The notes below the pieces were generated by a model that was not told the origin of the DNA, did not search any database, and saw nothing but the letters and a program-made list of their open reading frames with translations. From the NCBI GenBank assembly GCA_964574815.1, contig CAZNPL010000038.1:5353-69352 (forward strand): DNA of 64,000 nucleotides, read 5' to 3'. Below are positions 46,147 to 54,830 of this stretch, piece by piece. The DNA is from CAZNPL01 sp964574815. Its GTDB lineage: Bacteria > Planctomycetota > Phycisphaerae > UBA1845. Made by a program: the position numbers and the translations under genes. Each line of letters begins with the position of its first letter. The first letter of the stretch is position 1.

Positions 46147-47304
46147 TTAACTCATGGATTCCTTCGTGGGCTGGTGCATGACCTCGCCGTTGCGAGTGAT
46201 CAGGGCGCCGGCCACGATCTCGTCCTCGGTATCCAATTTGATGCTCCCCTCCTCGTACAAGTCCAGGATCAGCGTGGACATGTTTCGGCTGAACATCTGG
46301 CTGGCGTGGACGGGCAATTGGGCGGGGATGTTGAGCGGGCCGCAGATGGTCACGCCGTGCCTGACGACGGTCTGGCCGGCCTCGGTGAGCTCGCAATTGC
46401 CGCCGCGTTCGGCGGCCAGGTCCACGACCACCGAGCCGGTCTTCATGGTCTTGACCATCTCCTCGGTCACGAGGACCGGCGCTTTTCGGCCGGGAACCAG
46501 CGCGGTGGTGATCACGGCGTCCGCCGTTTTCACGTGTTTGGCCAGAAGTTCCTGCTCTTTCTGATGCTGCTCGTCGCTGAGGGCCTTGGCGTAGCCGCCT
46601 TTGTCCTCGGCGTCGCCGTGTCCGAGTTCCAACTGCACGAATCGCCCGCCGAGGCTCTCGACCTGCTCTTTGACTGCGGACCGTGTATCGAAGGCCTCGA
46701 CCACCGCGCCGAGGCGTTTGGCCGTTGCGATGGCCTGAAGCCCCGCGACGCCGGCGCCGAGGACGAACACGCGCGCGGCGGCGACGGTGCCTGCCGCGGT
46801 CATGAGCATGGGCATCATTCTGGTGAGGTGGTCGGCGGCGAGGAGGGCGGCCTTGTAACCGGCGATGGTGCTCATGGAAGAAAGGACGTCCATGCTCTGG
46901 GCGCGGGTGATACGCGGCACGCAATCCATCGAGAAGGCGGTGATTTTTCGTGCGTTCAGTTTTTCGATCAGGCTCTGGTCCTTCAGTCCGCCGAGGGCGC
47001 CCAGATTTGCGAACAGGATGGCGCCTTCTTTCATGAGATCGACTTCATGAGCGCCGAGTTCGGAGTTTTCGATGGGCGGCTGCACTTTGGCGACCACGTC
47101 GGCCTCGCTGAACAGTTTGCGGACGTCAGACTCGGTCGTGGCGCCTTTGCCCTCGTATTCGGAGTCGGGGATCGCCGCATGCTCTCCGGCGCCCTCCTGA
47201 ACGATAACCTCGAGACCGGCCTTCACCAGGCGACCCACGCATGCCGGGACCAGCACAACCCGCGTTTCGCCCGGAACGATCTCCTTCGGCACAGCTAGTT
47301 TCAT
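46147..47304 (-). CDS. pntAA: NAD(P) transhydrogenase alpha subunit, soluble NAD-binding part
   Basis: 385 residues from ATG 47304 (MKLAVPKEIVPGETRVVLVP). The alanine dehydrogenase-like fold with the NAD loop RVFVLGAGVAGLQAIATAKR (~175-195) is clear, as is the C-terminal IKLDTEDEIV. First gene of a three-gene operon with pntAB and pntB. Confidence 0.93.
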   Translation of the reverse strand: MKLAVPKEIVPGETRVVLVPACVGRLVKAGLEVIVQEGAGEHAAIPDSEYEGKGATTESDVRKLFSEADVVAKVQPPIENSELGAHEVDLMKEGAILFANLGALGGLKDQSLIEKLNARKITAFSMDCVPRITRAQSMDVLSSMSTIAGYKAALLAADHLTRMMPMLMTAAGTVAAARVFVLGAGVAGLQAIATAKRLGAVVEAFDTRSAVKEQVESLGGRFVQLELGHGDAEDKGGYAKALSDEQHQKEQELLAKHVKTADAVITTALVPGRKAPVLVTEEMVKTMKTGSVVVDLAAERGGNCELTEAGQTVVRHGVTICGPLNIPAQLPVHASQMFSRNMSTLILDLYEEGSIKLDTEDEIVAGALITRNGEVMHQPTKESMS

Positions 47305-47565
47305 GGGAGTATCACCATCATCATTCGGTTCGATCGATCGGCCCCTGGCCTCGTTGCCAACCCCTCTGCTTCCGGTTCCCACCGATCAGTGACGCAGGGC
47401 CCGCGCCGTGATACCGCCCCGCCGCCTCCGGCATAGAGCGTGGCAGGATAACGTTGTTCGGCCCGCCCGTCTGCGCCTGCGGCGAAGATCGCCTCTTTCA
47501 GGGGCGTGACGCTTCGGGCGAATCGTTTCGGAGCGTTTCCCTTGCGCAGCTGAGTCGGTTTTCTC

Positions 47566-47593
47566 GGCGGCTCGGCAGGGGCCTCGCGCTCCC
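47566..47593 (-). repeat. GC-rich dispersed element, inverted copy
   Basis: Reads ggcggctcggcaggggcctc on the plus strand; its reverse complement shares the ctgccgagccgcc core with 34184-34212. Confidence 0.6.
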
Positions 47594-47789
47594 GCGCAGC
47601 GCCAATCGCTGATGATCCGCGGATTCTGTCTCCGCCGCCTCTTTCAGGCCCGGCGCCGGCCGGGTTTCGCCACACGAGTACCCGAAAAGACGAAAACACG
47701 CAAATAGCATGCCGTTGATGTGGCACTATTCGTTTTGTGGGCCGGGCCAGCGCAGAAGAGGTGAGGAGAGGGAATGGGTGAGTGCTCTT

Positions 47790-48000
47790 GAACACGGTGT
47801 GCTCGGCGAGACAGGACTTCCGCGCGAGTTAAAACCCGCGGAGCACACTTGGCCGCCGGGCGGAGAAGCATTCGGGCAAGCCCGTTAAACAGGTGCGTCG
47901 GCAAGGGGCGAATCTGCACGAGGTTGTGGCGAAGGGCACGGCGCGTAGGGGCGTCACCCACAAGGGGTGACGTAACAGGCGGCAGAAGTCAGCAGGCCAT
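47790..48000 (+). pseudogene. Decayed sequence, possibly 5' remnant of a group II intron
   Basis: One frame reads KHSGKPVKQVRRQG then ANLHEVVAKGTARRGVTHKG before a stop, and a shifted one continues RQKSAG (cggcagaagtcagcaggcc). From memory, phrases like RQKSAE and cggcagaagtcagcag occur next to bacterial group II intron reverse-transcriptase starts, but no intron domain V or reverse transcriptase was found. Treat as an inference from pattern memory. The hairpin gtcaccc-acaag-gggtgac is also present. Confidence 0.3.
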
Positions 48001-48003
48001 AAA

Positions 48004-48681
48004 TTATGTGGGCTGCGCGGAGATGGCTCCGATTGCTCGGCGGCGGCGACGGGTCATGCCGACGGCCGCACCGAGCACGATCAGGGCGAGGGTGCCCGGT
48101 TCCGGGATTACCTGAAGGTAGAAGTGTTCGTCGTTGTAGTGGAAGCCGGGTTGGCCAGCCAGGGCGAATTCGAGGTCGTAGAAGTCGGCGGGCGTGGTTT
48201 CATCGATGCCCATCGTGAACGTAAAGACCTGGGGGCCGGCGTATTCGATCCCCTGGTCTTGCGGAAACGTGTAATAGGGGCGGGTCGGATCGACAATATC
48301 GGTGCCGATTTGGAGATTCCAGTCGGGATCGGCATCGAAAACGAGTGTGCCGCCGTTGACGACGCCGGGTTCCTCCATGCGTTTCAACTCGACGGCAAAG
48401 CGGGCGTTGAGCGCGTCTTCCAAATCTACCAATAGTTGCAGATCGACTGTTCCGCCCGGTTCGACGGTGAATACCTTAAGCAGTCCTCGGTCGGCAGCCC
48501 CTGTCGCGGACTCGTCCGGATCGGCGAATCCGTCGAAGTTGATGACTTCGGGGGCGGTGGCGACCAACGGACCGCCGCCATGACAGGCGTTGCAGTTACG
48601 GGCGAATTGCGGCCGGGCGTGGGCTGCGACGGCTATCACCAAGACACACCCGGCTGCACCTGCACATCGTCTAATGCCCAT
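48004..48681 (-). CDS. PEP-CTERM exported protein with one c-type haem motif
   Basis: ATG 48681 follows GGGAGGGA and gives 225 residues; upstream frame is not needed. Signal peptide (GCVLVIAVAAHARP) then ARNCNACHGGGP, a CxxCH haem c site near residue 30. The rest is a beta-rich domain. The end VIPEPGTLALIVLGAAVG plus RRRRR is a PEP-CTERM sorting signal, recognised by exosortase and often tied to extracellular polymer export. Exosortase is not in the window. Confidence 0.8.
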   Translation of the reverse strand: MGIRRCAGAAGCVLVIAVAAHARPQFARNCNACHGGGPLVATAPEVINFDGFADPDESATGAADRGLLKVFTVEPGGTVDLQLLVDLEDALNARFAVELKRMEEPGVVNGGTLVFDADPDWNLQIGTDIVDPTRPYYTFPQDQGIEYAGPQVFTFTMGIDETTPADFYDLEFALAGQPGFHYNDEHFYLQVIPEPGTLALIVLGAAVGMTRRRRRAIGAISAQPT

Positions 48682-49396
48682 GATGCTTCCCTCCCCTGTT
48701 GCCAGCAAGCGGCGGAGCCGCAGGTCCGGGCGCTCCTGGCAGCTTGACCACGGATTATCGATCGGGAACTTTCCGGCCCCCATGGGGCGAACACACCCCG
48801 CCCACGTGCCTTTGATGGCACGACACTGATCGTAGCGATCGGCTTCGCTGGGCTCAAGCCTGCGGTGAGGGCGAAATCGCGTTCAGATGCCGCTCGGAGA
48901 AGATCTCACGACCGATAATGGAGACTTGCTACGGCGCTACGATTTGCACGATTGGAGTCTGAGACTGCCGAGTGTTTGCGAGAGCCCACCCAACGGGGCA
49001 GGATTTGAGAAATTCAACCTGACTTGGAGCGTACGTCGCGGCCAGGGGGCCCTTGGAGCTCCGCGACATCTCAGGCTGGGTTTGTTGATTGAGTGCAAGT
49101 GGTCCGGCTCGGGCGCATCGGCTCATGCCGACGCCGAGCGGGGCAACGCACGGGCTGGCTGCGCCACCGCTGGCGGCTTCGCTTGCCAGCAGCACCCTCG
49201 GTGAACCCGTACGCAGGCAAGCTGGCACTGGCACCCCTATGACGTACCGTCTTGTCGGTGCCGTGTGTCCCCCCCTGGATTCGCCCGTCTCGAACGGTAT
49301 GATCTCGGCCGGTATAGACCCGAGTGGAGTTGCTGGACTTTGCCGGTTGGTGGCGTTGGGCCGGCCGGCCATTTCGATCACCGAAAGGGACAAACC
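48682..49396. other. Intergenic region between the PEP-CTERM and TldD-like genes
   Basis: About 715 bp. Contains repeat-like pieces (ccaccgctggcggcttcgcttgccagcag near 49167) belonging to the intergenic family. No gene is supported. Confidence 0.35.
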
Positions 49397-51115
49397 GTGA
49401 GAAACTACCTCATCCTTGCGTGGGCCGGCGTTGTCATTTTTGTGCCCATTGCGGCCGGGGGCGACGAGAAGTCGGCCGCCCCGCAGCATCCGTTGATCAA
49501 GGTCCTTCAGGAGGAGCTGGATCATTCGATGGAGAAGCTGGCCATGCCCGACGGCACCAAGCCATACTACATGGCGTACACGATCACGGATGAGAAGTCG
49601 GCGCGGATCGGGGCCGAGTTGGGTGCGCTGATGTGGAATAACCAGAACCATCAGCGGATGCTCGACGTGGACGTGCGTGTCGGGGACTACGAAGTGGACA
49701 ACACGCACAATATCCGCGGCTCAGGCTTCGGGTTCGATCCGTCGGATTTTTACACGCGGGCGACATCGATCAGCCTCGAGGACGATCCGGTCGCGATCAA
49801 GCACGCCCTGTGGCTGGCAACGGACCGGAATTTCAAGGCGGCTGCGAAGAAGTACCAGCGTGTCGTGACCAACCTGAAGACCATGGTTGAGGAGGAGGAC
49901 CAGTCGAACGACTTCTCGCGAGAGGAGCCTTCGGTCTATTCGGAGCCGGAGGTTCACTTGAAGGTGGATCGGGACATGTGGGCCAAGCGGTTGCGCGAAG
50001 TGTCCAAGATCGCTTTGGACCACCCGCTGATCTACGACTCGGGCGTGACGCTGAGCGCTTCGGCCAGCAACCGATACATGGTGACCAGCGAAGGGACGCG
50101 GCTGCAGACGGGACGGAAACTGCTTCGCATTACCGTGAACGCCCGGAGCAAGGCGGAGGACGGGATGGAGTTGAGTCAGAGCCGGACATTCAATGCGGCC
50201 AGCGAGGATGGGCTTCCCAGCGAGGAAGAACTGACCGAGGGGTTCAAAGAGGTCATCAAGACCGTCCTGACCCTGCGCGAGGCGCCCCTCGTCGAGCCGT
50301 ACACCGGACCGGCCATTCTGCGAAATCGTGCCAGCGGCGTGTTCTTTCACGAAATCTTCGGGCACCGGATCGAGGGCCACCGTCAGAAGGACGTAGAGGA
50401 GGGTCAAACGTTCACCAAGAAGATTGGCGAGGAGGTGCTGCCCGATTTCCTGAGCGTGCACGACGACCCGACGCTCGCGCGGTTCGAGGGCACGGATCTG
50501 CGCGGGTACTACAAGTACGACGATGAGGGCGTTCCCGCCCAGGACGTGACGCTGGTCGAAAACGGCATTCTCAAGACCTTTCTGCTGTCGCGATCACCGG
50601 TCGAGGGATTCCCTCAGTCCAACGGCCACGGCCGGCGCTCTCCGGGGAATGAGGTTGTCGGGCGGCAGGGCAATCTGATCATTGAGTCGAACAAGGTGAC
50701 GTCCTTTGATGGACTTCGGGCAAAGCTGATTGAGGAGTGCAAGAAGCAAGAGAAGGAGTTCGGATATCTGTTCGAGGACATCACCGGGGGATTCACCGGC
50801 ACGCGAAGGCGCGGTCCGCAGTCGTTCAAGGTTCTGCCCGTCGTCGTCTATCGCGTCTTTGCCGACGGCCGGCCTGATGAGCTGGTCCGCGGCGTCGACA
50901 TCGTCGGCACGCCGCTCACATCGTTCTCGAAGATCATCCTGACGGGGGATGATCCGGATGTCTTCAACGGAACGTGCGGCGCCGAGTCGGGCTGGGTGCC
51001 GGTATCGGCGGTCTCGCCAAGCCTGCTTGTCTCTCAGATTGAGATCGAGAAGCGCAGGCGTGAGCAGGACAAGCCGCCGATTCTTGATCCGCCCATCGCT
51101 CAGAAAGGCCAGTGA
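49397..51115 (+). CDS. TldD-like metallopeptidase (TldD/PmbA family) with intact metal motif
   Basis: GTG 49397, with AAAGGGA ~6 bases upstream, gives 572 residues and a signal-like N-terminus (ILAWAGVVIFVPIAAGG), so it appears exported. The metal motif HEIFGHRIEG (His318-Glu319, His323) and a C-terminal half with HGRRSPGNEVVGRQGNLII are TldD-type. E. coli TldD with TldE degrades unfolded peptides and trims microcin precursors. Followed by a paralogue 48 bp downstream, so the pair probably acts together. Confidence 0.82.
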   Translation: MRNYLILAWAGVVIFVPIAAGGDEKSAAPQHPLIKVLQEELDHSMEKLAMPDGTKPYYMAYTITDEKSARIGAELGALMWNNQNHQRMLDVDVRVGDYEVDNTHNIRGSGFGFDPSDFYTRATSISLEDDPVAIKHALWLATDRNFKAAAKKYQRVVTNLKTMVEEEDQSNDFSREEPSVYSEPEVHLKVDRDMWAKRLREVSKIALDHPLIYDSGVTLSASASNRYMVTSEGTRLQTGRKLLRITVNARSKAEDGMELSQSRTFNAASEDGLPSEEELTEGFKEVIKTVLTLREAPLVEPYTGPAILRNRASGVFFHEIFGHRIEGHRQKDVEEGQTFTKKIGEEVLPDFLSVHDDPTLARFEGTDLRGYYKYDDEGVPAQDVTLVENGILKTFLLSRSPVEGFPQSNGHGRRSPGNEVVGRQGNLIIESNKVTSFDGLRAKLIEECKKQEKEFGYLFEDITGGFTGTRRRGPQSFKVLPVVVYRVFADGRPDELVRGVDIVGTPLTSFSKIILTGDDPDVFNGTCGAESGWVPVSAVSPSLLVSQIEIEKRRREQDKPPILDPPIAQKGQ

Positions 51116-51163
51116 TCCGGAGCCGAACGAACCCGACCCATCGAAAGAGGAGCGAACACCGTC

Positions 51164-52939
51164 ATGAACGACTCGATACTGAAGCTTGCCGCTTGTGCAG
51201 TGATTACGGTTTTCTCTGTTGCTTCCGCGCGGGCAGACGATGTGCTGCCCGATAACGACGTGATCATGCGCGCCATGGTCGATGAGATTACGCGTTCGAT
51301 GGAGCTGCAACTGGAGGACCTGGAGAAGCCCTATTTCATCCAGTACACCGTCGACGACGCCATCACTTTCCAACTCTCCGCTTCCTACGGCGCCATGACC
51401 GATGCGCAGCGCGATCGGTCGCGCGATTTCAGGAGCAACGTGCGGGTCGGTTCGTACGAGTTGGACAATACCAATTTCACCGGCGGCCGCGGCGGGTTCT
51501 TCGGCTTCGGCGGGACAGGCGGCGGAGGACGTGCTTCGCTGCCGATCGAGGACGAATACCTCGCGATGCGACAGGCGATCTGGCGGGCGACCGACGCGGA
51601 TTACAAAGGTGCCGTCGAAACATTGACCAAGAAGCGGGCGTACATGCGCGACAAAACGTTTGACGATCGGCCGAACGATTTCACCAAGGCCGAGCCGGCG
51701 GAGCACATCGAGCCGGGCGCTGAGCTCGTTTTCGACCGTGCCGCCTGGGAGTCGCGCCTCGAGCGGCTCTCGAGTTACTTCAAGCAGTTCGATTGGATTC
51801 AGGACTCGAGCGTGCGGTTGTTCGTCGGAGCCGGAAACACCGCCGTGGTCAACAGCGAAGGGACCCGCGTGCGGACAGGTGATAGCGGCGCTCTCCTGGT
51901 CATCAACGCGGATGTTCAGGCCGAAGACGGAATGAAGCTGTCCGACAGTCTGCTGTTCACGGCCGATCGCGCGGGTGACCTTCCCGATGAGAAGCGTCTT
52001 CGCGAGGAGATCGAGACGCTCGCGCAGAATCTCAAGAAGCTCATGGAGGCCCCCATTCTCGAGCAGTACACCGGCCCGGTGCTGCTGGACGGGCTGGCGG
52101 CGGGCCAGATGTTCCGGCAGCTTCTTGCCGAGGGCCTTGCGGGGAGACCGGAACCAGTCGGCACGCAGCGTCGCGGGTTCGATGAAGAGAACCTCCAGAA
52201 GAAGCTCGGGCGGCGCATCCTGCCGCGTTCGTTCCAGGTTTATGATGATCCCACGGTCGAAGACTTCGGCGGCAAGTCGCTGATGGGTCACTACCGCTAC
52301 GACGACGAGGGCGTCAAAGCACAGCGCGTTCAGATTGTGACCGACGGCAAGCTCGTGGATATGGTGATGTCGCGCGCCCCGATCGAGAAACTGTCGGGAA
52401 GCAACGGTCACGGGCGCAGCAGCCCGGGCGGCGGGAAAATCGAGGCGGCCGTCGGGTGCCTGTTCATCGAGGACGAGAAAGGGCTTTCCGAGGATGAGCT
52501 CAAGGCTGAGTTGATCGAGGCTGCGGCGGATGAAGGGCTCGAGTACGGGCTTCGCATCAGGTCGCTGCGGGCGCCGGGCATCACATCCAGCCAGTCTGAC
52601 ATGTTCTCGTTCTTCATGCGGATGCAACAGCGCGGCGGTCGTCCCTCTCTCGGAGACCCGGTTTATGCTTACAAGGTCTACGTCGAAGACGGTCGAGAAG
52701 AGCTTGTCCGGGGGATCGAATTCGGCCCGGTGCAGGTCCGTGCGTTGCGGGACCTGGTGGCCGCGGGCAAAGAGCGGACCGTCTACAATTACGTCGGCAT
52801 CGGGTTTACGGGCCAGACGCCTCCCACGTCGATCGTTACGCCGGCCGTGCTGTTCGAGGAGCTGGAGCTGTCGGAGATCGAGCAGGAGCACGAGCGGCTT
52901 CCGTTATTGAAAGCACCCCTGACGCGCGAGTCGATGTAG
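51164..52939 (+). CDS. TldE-like partner, TldD/PmbA family without metal motif
   Basis: 591 residues with signal-like start (AACAVITVFSVASARADD). It aligns by order with the upstream paralogue: LDGLAAGQMFRQLLAEGLAG stands where the first has LRNRASGVFFHEIFGHRIEG, so both His and the Glu are lost. A Gly-rich stretch (GGRGGFFGFGGTGGGG) is inserted near ~105. GRSSPGGGKIEAAVGCL corresponds to the C-terminal GRRSPGNEVVGRQGNL. In E. coli, TldE likewise lacks the site and forms a heterodimer with TldD. Likely a non-catalytic subunit. Confidence 0.8.
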   Translation: MNDSILKLAACAVITVFSVASARADDVLPDNDVIMRAMVDEITRSMELQLEDLEKPYFIQYTVDDAITFQLSASYGAMTDAQRDRSRDFRSNVRVGSYELDNTNFTGGRGGFFGFGGTGGGGRASLPIEDEYLAMRQAIWRATDADYKGAVETLTKKRAYMRDKTFDDRPNDFTKAEPAEHIEPGAELVFDRAAWESRLERLSSYFKQFDWIQDSSVRLFVGAGNTAVVNSEGTRVRTGDSGALLVINADVQAEDGMKLSDSLLFTADRAGDLPDEKRLREEIETLAQNLKKLMEAPILEQYTGPVLLDGLAAGQMFRQLLAEGLAGRPEPVGTQRRGFDEENLQKKLGRRILPRSFQVYDDPTVEDFGGKSLMGHYRYDDEGVKAQRVQIVTDGKLVDMVMSRAPIEKLSGSNGHGRSSPGGGKIEAAVGCLFIEDEKGLSEDELKAELIEAAADEGLEYGLRIRSLRAPGITSSQSDMFSFFMRMQQRGGRPSLGDPVYAYKVYVEDGREELVRGIEFGPVQVRALRDLVAAGKERTVYNYVGIGFTGQTPPTSIVTPAVLFEELELSEIEQEHERLPLLKAPLTRESM

Positions 52940-53106
52940 GCGGCACGGGCTAGTGGACGGAATGAAAAGGCGAACAATCGGTGTCGGGGGCATCTTGACT
53001 CTCGGGGAGAGTTTGAGTATCATACATTGTTCGGCGAATTGTAAGCCCTTTTTTGACAGTAGGTTACGTTCCGTTTTGTAGCCTTCGCCGATTGGAGGTT
53101 CGCACT

Positions 53107-54030
53107 TTGGCCGCGAAGAAATCAAGGAATACGCGAAAGAAGCCTGCCAAAGCTGCGGCTACGTCGCCCAAGTCCAGCAAGCGCACCGGCGCAAATGCAA
53201 AGAAGGAATCATCGCGCCGGACCAAGGGGCCGTCTGCGGCGAAGAAGGACGGCGCGCGTCGAACGACCAAGTCGGCAGAATCCAAATCGCGCAAGACGAA
53301 ACGTGACGCGGGAAGCTCCGTCAAGAAGGCGGGTGCGAAGAAGGTGACCGCGAAGCGTACGAATGCTTTGCGGGGCGGTGTCCATTCAGGCAAGCGGTCG
53401 CAAGGGTCTTCAGTGAGGAAGACGGCTTCGCGAGGGAATGGGGATTCGCGTGCCGCTAAGACAACGGCTGGAGCACGTCGACCGGCTGTTTCTGCAAAAG
53501 CGTCGACGCCCAAGCGCGGCGGAAACTCGTCTCCGGTCCGCCGTGCTCGGGGAGCCGGCGGGAATACCAATTTTCATGCCGGCGACGCGGGCTCGATGTC
53601 GCTGGCGACTCCGATCCGTCTGGCCGAGCACGACAAGCAACTGCCAAAGACCCGCTTTGGTGAGAAGACTCTGAAGAAGTTCGAGGAACTGCTTCTCACC
53701 AAACGGCGCGAGATTGTCGGCGACGTCACGAATATGACGAACGCAGCGCTCAGCGGCGGTCGCTCGGATGCCGGTCGTTCGCCGATGCCGCAGCACATGG
53801 CGGATCTGGGCAGCGATAATTGGGAGCAGGAATTCACTCTGGGCCTTCTCGAGACCGAGCGAACCGTGGTTCGCGAGATTGACGCAGCGCTTCAGCGTAT
53901 CAAGGATGGAACCTACGGCGTGTGTCTCGCGACGCACCGGCCGATCAGCCGTGCACGCCTGACCGCCAAGCCCTGGGCGAAGTACTGCATCGAGTACGCC
54001 CGTCTCAAGGAGCAGGGTCGGGTTCCCTGA
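53107..54030 (+). CDS. DksA/TraR-like protein with long basic histone-H1-like N-terminal region
   Basis: TTG 53107 (GGAGG 8 bases upstream) gives 307 residues; the earlier open frame is unlikely. Residues ~1-160 are Lys/Ala/Ser/Arg-rich with AAKK, KKAGAKK and KSRKTK motifs, like planctomycete/chlamydial histone H1-like tails. ~190-307 is a DksA fold: KFEELLLTKRREIVGDV coiled coil, IDAALQRIKDGTYGVC and YCIEYARLKEQG. The zinc finger keeps two of four Cys (CLAT, CIEY). DksA-type proteins act with RNA polymerase. A link between tail and DNA binding is inferred. Confidence 0.75.
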   Translation: MAAKKSRNTRKKPAKAAATSPKSSKRTGANAKKESSRRTKGPSAAKKDGARRTTKSAESKSRKTKRDAGSSVKKAGAKKVTAKRTNALRGGVHSGKRSQGSSVRKTASRGNGDSRAAKTTAGARRPAVSAKASTPKRGGNSSPVRRARGAGGNTNFHAGDAGSMSLATPIRLAEHDKQLPKTRFGEKTLKKFEELLLTKRREIVGDVTNMTNAALSGGRSDAGRSPMPQHMADLGSDNWEQEFTLGLLETERTVVREIDAALQRIKDGTYGVCLATHRPISRARLTAKPWAKYCIEYARLKEQGRVP

Positions 54031-54045
54031 CCCCTTCGCCGCGGC

Positions 54046-54810
54046 ATGAACCCCGACTCTCGTCCCGCCGACGCTCATGAACCAGACGCTCGGCGCGTCC
54101 GCTCGGCGTTTTTCTCTCCCGGAGCTCATGTGCGGCTCTGGGTGGTCGCAGTGATCGCCCTGGCGCTGGATCTCTGGTCGAAGCGGTGGGCGTTTTCCAA
54201 GCTCGAGCAGGGAGAAGTCGTCGAGGTCATCCCTTCTGTTCTCACGTTTCAACGTTCGATCAATCCCGGGGCGCTGTTCGGCATGGGGCAGGGGCTCGTT
54301 GCGGTCTTTATTGCGGCCTCGTTCGTCGCGCTGGCGTTCGTATTGTATCTGTTCATCTGCAGCACGCCGGAGCGTCGTTCGCTGCATCTGGCACTGTCGT
54401 TCATTCTTGCCGGCTCGATGGGCAACCTGTACGACCGCGCGTTCGTCATGGCGGACAAGGTGACGCTGAGGCCGGAGCTCGTGGACGGCCGGGCGGAGTT
54501 TTACGGGAGAATCCTGGACGACGGATCGGAGTCGGGATTCGTGCGAATCGGCCGGGGTCTGGACGGAGGTCCTCCCGTTCACCGAATTCCGCGCAATCAT
54601 ATCGTCGAACTATCGGAGACGGGGGTTGTCCGTGACTTTATCAAGATAGAGCCGCAAATCGCCGGCCGCGACATCTGGCCGTGGGTGTTCAACGTTGCTG
54701 ATTCGCTGCTCGTGGTCGGCGTGGCGATCCTGGTGATCAATTTCTGGATGGACCGACGGGCACCCGCCACGGACGCAGAGGCGGCGTCCGCGGCAGTGGA
54801 GCACGCGTAG
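54046..54810 (+). CDS. lspA: Signal peptidase II (prolipoprotein peptidase) with insertion
   Basis: 254 residues. Family motifs: LDLWSKRWA, NPGALFGMG, GNLYDR (Asp130) and WPWVFNVADSLL (Asp219), the two catalytic Asp. Four membrane helices. Between the two Asp lies a ~60-residue insertion with VRIGRGLDGGPPVHRIPRNH. The enzyme cuts the signal peptide after lipid attachment, which fits the many lipoproteins in the window. It starts 16 bp after the DksA-like gene stop and is followed by ribD after 20 bp. Confidence 0.88.
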   Translation: MNPDSRPADAHEPDARRVRSAFFSPGAHVRLWVVAVIALALDLWSKRWAFSKLEQGEVVEVIPSVLTFQRSINPGALFGMGQGLVAVFIAASFVALAFVLYLFICSTPERRSLHLALSFILAGSMGNLYDRAFVMADKVTLRPELVDGRAEFYGRILDDGSESGFVRIGRGLDGGPPVHRIPRNHIVELSETGVVRDFIKIEPQIAGRDIWPWVFNVADSLLVVGVAILVINFWMDRRAPATDAEAASAAVEHA

Positions 54811-54830
54811 TACGAGCACGTGCCGCATCC

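Larger units (their letters stand above)
47305..48003. other. Intergenic region with repeat element and decayed insert
   Basis: About 700 bp between pntAA and the PEP-CTERM gene. 47566-47593 is an inverted copy of the GC-rich element at 34184. The 47790-48000 part looks like a decayed mobile element, listed separately. No intact gene was recognised. Confidence 0.4.

Noticed and set aside
50594..52891. 765-codon open frame on the minus strand
   Set aside because: Antisense to the TldD/TldE-like pair; low-complexity Arg/Leu/His composition and no motif.
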